Shown: one piece after another, positions 60,035-64,000 of the stretch
Layout: each line of letters begins with the position of its first letter
Position numbering within the stretch: position 1 is the stretch's first letter
From: Streptomyces sp. NRRL F-4489
GTDB taxonomy: Bacteria > Actinomycetota > Actinomycetes > Streptomycetales > Streptomycetaceae
Assembly: GCF_001509485.1 (NCBI RefSeq)
Contig: NZ_LLZI01000243.1
Coordinates: 1 to 64,000 of the forward strand
Direction: 5' to 3'
Length of the DNA: 64,000 nt
Made by a program: the position numbers and the translations under genes
Notes under the pieces: model-generated
Told to the model about the DNA's origin: nothing
Seen by the model: the letters and a program-made list of their open reading frames with translations, nothing else
The model's database searches: none

Positions 60035-60130
60035 GGTGTGCCTGGTGTGCCTGGCCTGCTCGGGATGGTTGGTCTGCTCGGGATGCCTGGGGTGCTCGGC
60101 ATGCTTGGTCTGCCTGAGGTGCCTGGTCCG
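60035..60130. repeat. Degenerate TGCCTGG repeat cluster
   Basis: GTGTGCCTGG appears twice in tandem (about 60036-60053), followed by two CTGCTCGGGATG units and more TGCCTGG and GCTCGG words up to 60130. It fills most of the gap between the USP gene and the DUF488 gene. Confidence 0.75.
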
Positions 60131-60228
60131 TGTCACCCCTCCGGCCTGTGCGCTCGGGTGCCCTGAGCCCAACGTGTCACAGGAGGCGGGGGCGTGCATA
60201 GGGCCAGTCGCGCGGGGTGGGCCGGTCG

Positions 60229-60768
60229 TCAGTCGCCGAGGCGTTGCTGACCCGCGTCGTAGACCAGGAGCCGCCGCTCGGGCAGGAGGCGGGCCTCGGG
60301 GCTGACGGGATGCGGGCGCGACCGGCCGTCGTGCATGAGGTGGCGCACCTCGATGCCGCGGGCCAGGACCACGAAATCGGCGATCATCTTGCGGTGGCAG
60401 CGCCACCACACCGTTTCGGCGCACATCACGGCGGTGCGCTCGGCGGCCGCCTCGGCGAGCAGTTCGTCCACCGCCGCGACGAAGTCCGGGGTGCGCATAT
60501 GCGCGGCGTAGCCGGCGAAGGACTGGTTGCGCAGGGCCGTGTCGGGGGTGTCCGGACGGGCCTTCCGCCAGCCGCCGAGCCGCTTCTCCCAGCGGTAGGC
60601 GAGGCCCGCCCGCGGCATCCAGCGCGCCATGGCGTCGCGGCCGGCGTCGGGATTGTGCCGGCTGCCGGGCGCCGTCCGCACATCGACCAGGCGGCGCACC
60701 TCGGCGTCCCGCAGCAGGCGCGTCATCTCGTCGGCGGTCGCCGTGCCGTGTCCGAAGGTCAGCAGCAC
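60229..60768 (-). CDS. DUF488 family protein, 179 aa
   Basis: Small protein of the DUF488 family. L-T-F-G-H-G-T-A opens the domain, L-V-D-V-R-T-A-P-G-S-R-H-N-P follows, and V-M-C-A-E-T-V-W-W-R-C-H-R-K-M-I is the conserved Cys/His motif. Function is not established; members are often near stress or nucleic-acid genes. GTG 60768 has GGAGAGAC upstream. The next gene on the plus strand encodes a ferritin-like protein, with 11-bp repeats between them. Confidence 0.86.
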   Translation of the reverse strand: MLLTFGHGTATADEMTRLLRDAEVRRLVDVRTAPGSRHNPDAGRDAMARWMPRAGLAYRWEKRLGGWRKARPDTPDTALRNQSFAGYAAHMRTPDFVAAVDELLAEAAAERTAVMCAETVWWRCHRKMIADFVVLARGIEVRHLMHDGRSRPHPVSPEARLLPERRLLVYDAGQQRLGD

Positions 60769-60889
60769 CGTCTCTCCAACGTCGGGCGGCTCGGGGAAGA
60801 GGGGTCTTTATACCCGGTGGCCGGGCGCCGCCCCGGTTCCGCCCCGCCGCGCGCATCCGCGTTCCGCAGGGGTTCTGTACGTGTGCCGC

Positions 60890-60944
60890 GCGTGTCCTTA
60901 CGCGTCCCGTGCGTGTCCCGTACGCGTTCCGTGCCTGTCCCGTA
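60890..60944. repeat. Five 11-bp tandem repeats
   Basis: Units close to CGCGTCCCGTG/CGTGTCCCGTA run head to tail at 60890, 60901, 60912, 60923 and 60934, alternating between two variants. They sit in the promoter region between the DUF488 gene and the ferritin-like gene. Confidence 0.85.
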
Positions 60945-61037
60945 CGGCGAATCGGTGGCAACCGGGGCCGGGCGTGTGGGAGGTACCCCGGGGTGGAACA
61001 TCTGCCCGGACAGCGGACCCCGGGCAGTGGGAGAGAG

Positions 61038-61574
61038 ATGGCAACCGACGACTTCGTCCTCGATGTGAGCAGGATCCGGGCCGAGGCCCGGCAGAAGATG
61101 GAGGCCGGACCGGTCACCGGAACGTACGGCCTGGACCAGGAGAAAGTGATCTCCGTCCTCAACGACGTGGTCGCCACGGAGGTGGTGTGCTGGCTGCGCT
61201 ACACCCGGCACGCCATCTCCGCCACCGGGATCGACCGGGCCCAGGTCGCCGCGGAGTTCACCGAGCACGCGGCTGAGGAACTGGAGCACGGCCGCCGGGC
61301 CGCCGAGCGGATCTCCCAGCTCGGCGGCCGGCCCGACTTCGACCCGGCCGGGCTGGCCCGCCGGGCGCACACCGACTACACCGCGCCGGCCGACGACGAT
61401 CTGCAGACCATGCTGAAGGACAACCTCGTCGCCGAACGCATCGTGATCTCGACGTACCAGGAGATCGCGCGCTGGCTCGGCGACCACGACCCCACCACGC
61501 GGCGGCTCATCGAGTCGATCCTGGAGGAGGAAGAGGAGCACGCCGACGATCTCCTTGATCTGCTGGCGGGATAG
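61038..61574 (+). CDS. Ferritin-like di-iron protein, 178 aa
   Basis: Four-helix bundle of the bacterioferritin/Dps superfamily. Iron-ligand patterns are present in order: V-A-T-E-V-V-C-W-L-R-Y, T-E-H-A-A-E-E-L-E-H-G-R-R (E-x2-H), N-L-V-A-E-R-I-V-I-S-T-Y, and L-E-E-E-E-E-H-A-D-D-L (E-x2-H). This layout is the DUF2202-free, bacterioferritin-like form that oxidises and stores iron or protects DNA. GAGAGAG lies just before ATG 61038. Its stop overlaps a short hairpin (61573-61588), AGCCGAC/GTCGGCT. Confidence 0.85.
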   Translation: MATDDFVLDVSRIRAEARQKMEAGPVTGTYGLDQEKVISVLNDVVATEVVCWLRYTRHAISATGIDRAQVAAEFTEHAAEELEHGRRAAERISQLGGRPDFDPAGLARRAHTDYTAPADDDLQTMLKDNLVAERIVISTYQEIARWLGDHDPTTRRLIESILEEEEEHADDLLDLLAG

Positions 61575-61791
61575 CCGACGGGTCGGCTGGCTCCCGGCCC
61601 CGGTGAGCGGATTTCCCGGCTTGCGCGCCGCCTCCTGCGCACGGCGCTCCTATGGTGGAAGGAGCGACCCAGGGAAGGCGCCCCGCCGCGAGGGGCCGGG
61701 CAGCCGAGCCGGCTGTGAGGTGTGGTCCGGTCCGGTTGACGCGGCGCCGACGGGGCACCCGTCCGTGCGACAGCGCCGATCGGATACGACC

Positions 61792-62250
61792 ATGAACGAG
61801 CAGCCAAGCAACGAACACGGTACGAACGAACACGGTACGAGCGAGCAGCGTACGACCGAGCAGCGTGCGAGCGGGCAGGTGGCGGCGGGTGTGCGGCCGG
61901 TGCCCGAGGCGGCCTCGGCGGCGGCGTCGAAGGTGCTCCACCCGGTCGGCGCGGTGACGAGCACCGTGCGCCGCCTGCCGGGGGCCGAACGGGTCAGCGG
62001 GGCGTTCGACGGGGTGCTGGACACCGTTGGGCTGGTCTCGCCGCGGGCGCGCCGGATCGCCGCCTATACGGGCGCGGGGCTGCTGGGCGCGTTCGGGGCG
62101 GTGGAGTGGCCGGTCGCGGCGGCCGGCGCGGCGGCCGTGTGGCTCACCCAGAAACGGCCCGAGCGGCCCGAGCGGCCCGAGCGGCCCGAGCAGACCGACC
62201 GCCCCGAACGGACCGGGGACCCTCAAGAGCCGCCCCGGCCGACCCTGTAG
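61792..62250 (+). CDS. Small repeat-containing membrane-associated protein, 152 aa
   Basis: Unknown protein placed 25 bp before the giant P-type ATPase gene. The N-terminus has five-residue repeats (N-E-H-G-T, N-E-H-G-T, S-E-Q-R-T, T-E-Q-R-A); the middle (45-120) has V-L-H-P-V-G-A-V-T and an Ala/Gly hydrophobic helix (A-A-Y-T-G-A-G-L-L-G); the C-terminus has four R-P-E repeats. Such small proteins precede CtpI-like ATPase genes in actinomycetes; a partner role is inferred from position. ATG 61792 has no strong ribosome site. Gap 61575-61791 shows nothing else. Confidence 0.65.
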   Translation: MNEQPSNEHGTNEHGTSEQRTTEQRASGQVAAGVRPVPEAASAAASKVLHPVGAVTSTVRRLPGAERVSGAFDGVLDTVGLVSPRARRIAAYTGAGLLGAFGAVEWPVAAAGAAAVWLTQKRPERPERPERPEQTDRPERTGDPQEPPRPTL

Positions 62251-62275
62251 CCCCCACCCACCCGCGAGGTGAACC

Positions 62276-64000
62276 ATGGTGGTGCGACACCTGACCCGCA
62301 TACCGGGCGCGGGGCTCGGCCTCGCCCTGGGGGCGCCGGCCGCCGCCGCGCGCCGGGCGCTGCCGACCGCCCGCACCCTCACCCGGCTCGCGGCGGGCGC
62401 GGCCGGCGCCGGGCTGCGCGGCACCGCGCACACCGCGGCGGCCGCCGCCACCACGGCGCGGCTGGTGGGCCACGTCTCGCGCAACGCCGCCGAGACGGGC
62501 AAGGGCTACTGGCAGGCCGGCACCCGGGTGCAGCTGCCGCTGCGGCCCGGGCCCGGAGCCGGCGGACGGGCGCGGAGCGCGGAGGCCGCGGCACGCAAGG
62601 TCGCGGCCGGACTGGCCCAGCGGCCCGATGTCGTCACCGCGTACTGGGACGGCGGACTGGCCCGGCTCGTGGTGCAGATGACCAAGGACGCGGTGGCCGA
62701 CCGGGTCATCGAGGGCGCCGGCGAACTCGCCGGCGCCCACCGGCTGGAGCGCGCCGACGACGACGTCCTGGAGACCGGCCACCCGGACCACATCGGCGGG
62801 GTCCGCGCCCAGGCACTGGGCCTGGCCTGCGACGCGGTCGGCCTGGCCACCGCGGTGGGCGCCCGCACCCTCCGCCTGAAGCACGCCCCCCGGCTGCTCA
62901 CCGCCGCCACCGGGCTGCTGCGGGAGGACCCCGGTATCGCCGCGGCGCTCCGCAAGCGGCTCGGTGACCCCGGCTGCGATCTGCTGCTGGCCGCGGCCGG
63001 CGCCGCTTCGTACGGCTTCGGCCGCTCGCCCGGCGCGCTGGCGCTGGACGCGGTGCTGCGTACCGGTCGGCTGCTGGAGGCCATCGCCGGTGCCGCCGCG
63101 TTCGACGCCGCGCAGGACACCGTGTGCGGGCCCGGCCGCCTGAGCCTGGCCGGCGAGCCGACCGCCCGGCCCGCGCTGCGGCCGCTGCCCAGCGAGGAGT
63201 ACGCGGCGCAGGCGGTGGCCGGCGGGCTGCTCGGCGCCGCCTCGGCCGCCCTGGTGGCCCGCGATCTCGCCGAGGCGGCCGAGGCGCTGGTCGCCGGCAA
63301 TCCCAAGGCCGTGCGCTACGGGCCGGCCGCGTTCACCGCGGCGCTCGGCACCGAGCTGGCCCGCGAAGGCGTCCTGGTCCGCAATCTGGAGCGGCTGCGC
63401 CGGCTGGAACTCGTCGACACCGTGGTGCTGCACCCGGACTCCCTGCGCGGCACGGCCCGTACGGTCCTCCGGGTCCACCCCAGCGACCCGGAGTGGGACC
63501 ACGACCGGCTGTGGCAGGCGGCGGCCGACGCCCTGGACCCGGCCGGCGCCGAGCCCGGCGTGACCCTGCGCCCGGTCCCCGACCAGGAGGGCCCGGCGTC
63601 CGGCCAGGACGACCCCGGGACGGGGCTGATGGTCGCGTCCTCCGGGGACCGGGACGTGGGCACGGTCCTGGTGGGCCGGGAGATCGATCCGCTCGCCGAG
63701 GCCGCCCTGGACGCGGCCCGCCGCGCCGGACTCCACGTGGTGGTGGCGGACGACGGCACGCTGGGCGACTTCGGGGCGCTCGCCGATCAACGGGTGGGCG
63801 CGGAACGGCCGTTGGCGGAGGTGGTGCGGGAACTCCAGGGGGAGGGGCGGGTCGTGCTCACCCTGGCCCGGGTCCCGGCGCCCGGCGGGGAGCTGAGCGA
63901 CGCCGGCCGGGAAGTGCTCGACGGGCTGCTGCGCGGCGATCTCGCCGTCGCGGTGACCGACGACCGCAGCGCGGTGGTATGGGGCGCCGATGTCCTCGTC
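62276..64000 (+). CDS. CtpI-like giant P-type ATPase, N-terminal half (cut by window edge)
   Basis: First 575 residues of an open frame that runs off the right edge. Ala-rich helices (1-75), heavy-metal-associated-like segments (V-T-A-Y-W-D-G-G-L-A-R-L-V-V) and a block of membrane helices are followed by R-L-E-L-V-D-T-V-V-L-H-P-D-S-L, which lines up with the P-type motif V-D-T-V-V-F-D-K-T-G-T-L but lacks D-K-T-G, and by V-V-A-D-D-G-T and D-V-L-V, echoing T-G-D and hinge motifs. So this half is a degenerate ATPase core; an intact one may lie outside. GAGGTG precedes ATG 62276. Confidence 0.78.
   Translation, partial: MVVRHLTRIPGAGLGLALGAPAAAARRALPTARTLTRLAAGAAGAGLRGTAHTAAAAATTARLVGHVSRNAAETGKGYWQAGTRVQLPLRPGPGAGGRARSAEAAARKVAAGLAQRPDVVTAYWDGGLARLVVQMTKDAVADRVIEGAGELAGAHRLERADDDVLETGHPDHIGGVRAQALGLACDAVGLATAVGARTLRLKHAPRLLTAATGLLREDPGIAAALRKRLGDPGCDLLLAAAGAASYGFGRSPGALALDAVLRTGRLLEAIAGAAAFDAAQDTVCGPGRLSLAGEPTARPALRPLPSEEYAAQAVAGGLLGAASAALVARDLAEAAEALVAGNPKAVRYGPAAFTAALGTELAREGVLVRNLERLRRLELVDTVVLHPDSLRGTARTVLRVHPSDPEWDHDRLWQAAADALDPAGAEPGVTLRPVPDQEGPASGQDDPGTGLMVASSGDRDVGTVLVGREIDPLAEAALDAARRAGLHVVVADDGTLGDFGALADQRVGAERPLAEVVRELQGEGRVVLTLARVPAPGGELSDAGREVLDGLLRGDLAVAVTDDRSAVVWGADVLV

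Overview
The window is a stretch of chromosome from a Streptomyces-type actinomycete. Evidence: very high G+C with almost all codons ending in G or C, many secreted Ala-rich proteins and lipoproteins, Streptomyces-typical small families (a DUF6207 protein, an SCO0854-like TerD protein), -10 boxes of the form TAnnnT, one rare TTA codon, and many TetR/MarR/GNAT genes. I see no rRNA, tRNA, CRISPR array, insertion sequence, phage gene or replication origin. The gene mix (one- to three-gene units, local regulators, paralogues of respiratory genes) looks like an accessory or sub-arm region rather than the conserved core.

Layout. 1-5.5 kb: start of a sensor histidine kinase (cut by the left edge), an alpha/beta hydrolase divergent from its TetR regulator, a PHO-box-preceded alkaline phosphatase, a DUF2127 membrane protein and a secreted protein. 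5.7-10.8 kb: a HelD/HelR-like RNA polymerase recycling ATPase next to a Tet(M)/Otr(A)-like ribosome protection GTPase that has a 36-codon leader ORF overlapping its start, then a GlsB-type membrane protein. 11-18.8 kb: TetR/imine-reductase-like divergent pair, a membrane protein, small secreted proteins, an aspartate-type aminotransferase and a GNAT. 19.3-21.8 kb: a translationally coupled metQ-metN-metI methionine importer whose MetN lacks the usual C-terminal regulatory domain. 22-32.7 kb: lipoprotein, hydrolases, small regulators, a histone-H1-like protein, LysR/glutamine-amidotransferase-like pair, a large protein with a degenerate caspase-like head, a class II aldolase with altered metal ligands, TetR, and an I36-type inhibitor.

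32.9-43.9 kb: TerD-like protein without RING cysteines, dienelactone hydrolase, a TTA-codon membrane protein, metallo-beta-lactamase-fold and M20 hydrolases, three MarR proteins, a decayed phosphotransferase pseudogene. 44.2-48 kb: second-copy respiratory genes ctaD-ctaF converging on an orphan qcrB. 49.3-52.7 kb: lactonase-like hydrolase, AtzG/AtzE-like amidase pair and TetR sharing a GTTAACGCAA operator. 52.8-64 kb: cupin-GNAT fusion, TetR/quinone oxidoreductase pair with twin operators, MarR, PPK2, universal stress protein, DUF488, ferritin-like protein, and the start of a giant CtpI-like P-type ATPase whose N-terminal half has a degenerate catalytic core (cut by the right edge).

Two genome-level patterns stand out. 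Intergenic gaps repeatedly carry short tandem repeats (units of 11-27 bp, often four copies, different sequence at each locus), and a TGCCTGG/CCAGGCA word recurs in many of the gaps. About a dozen genes have a TAnnnT hexamer exactly 6-7 nt before the start codon and no ribosome binding site, which predicts leaderless mRNAs.
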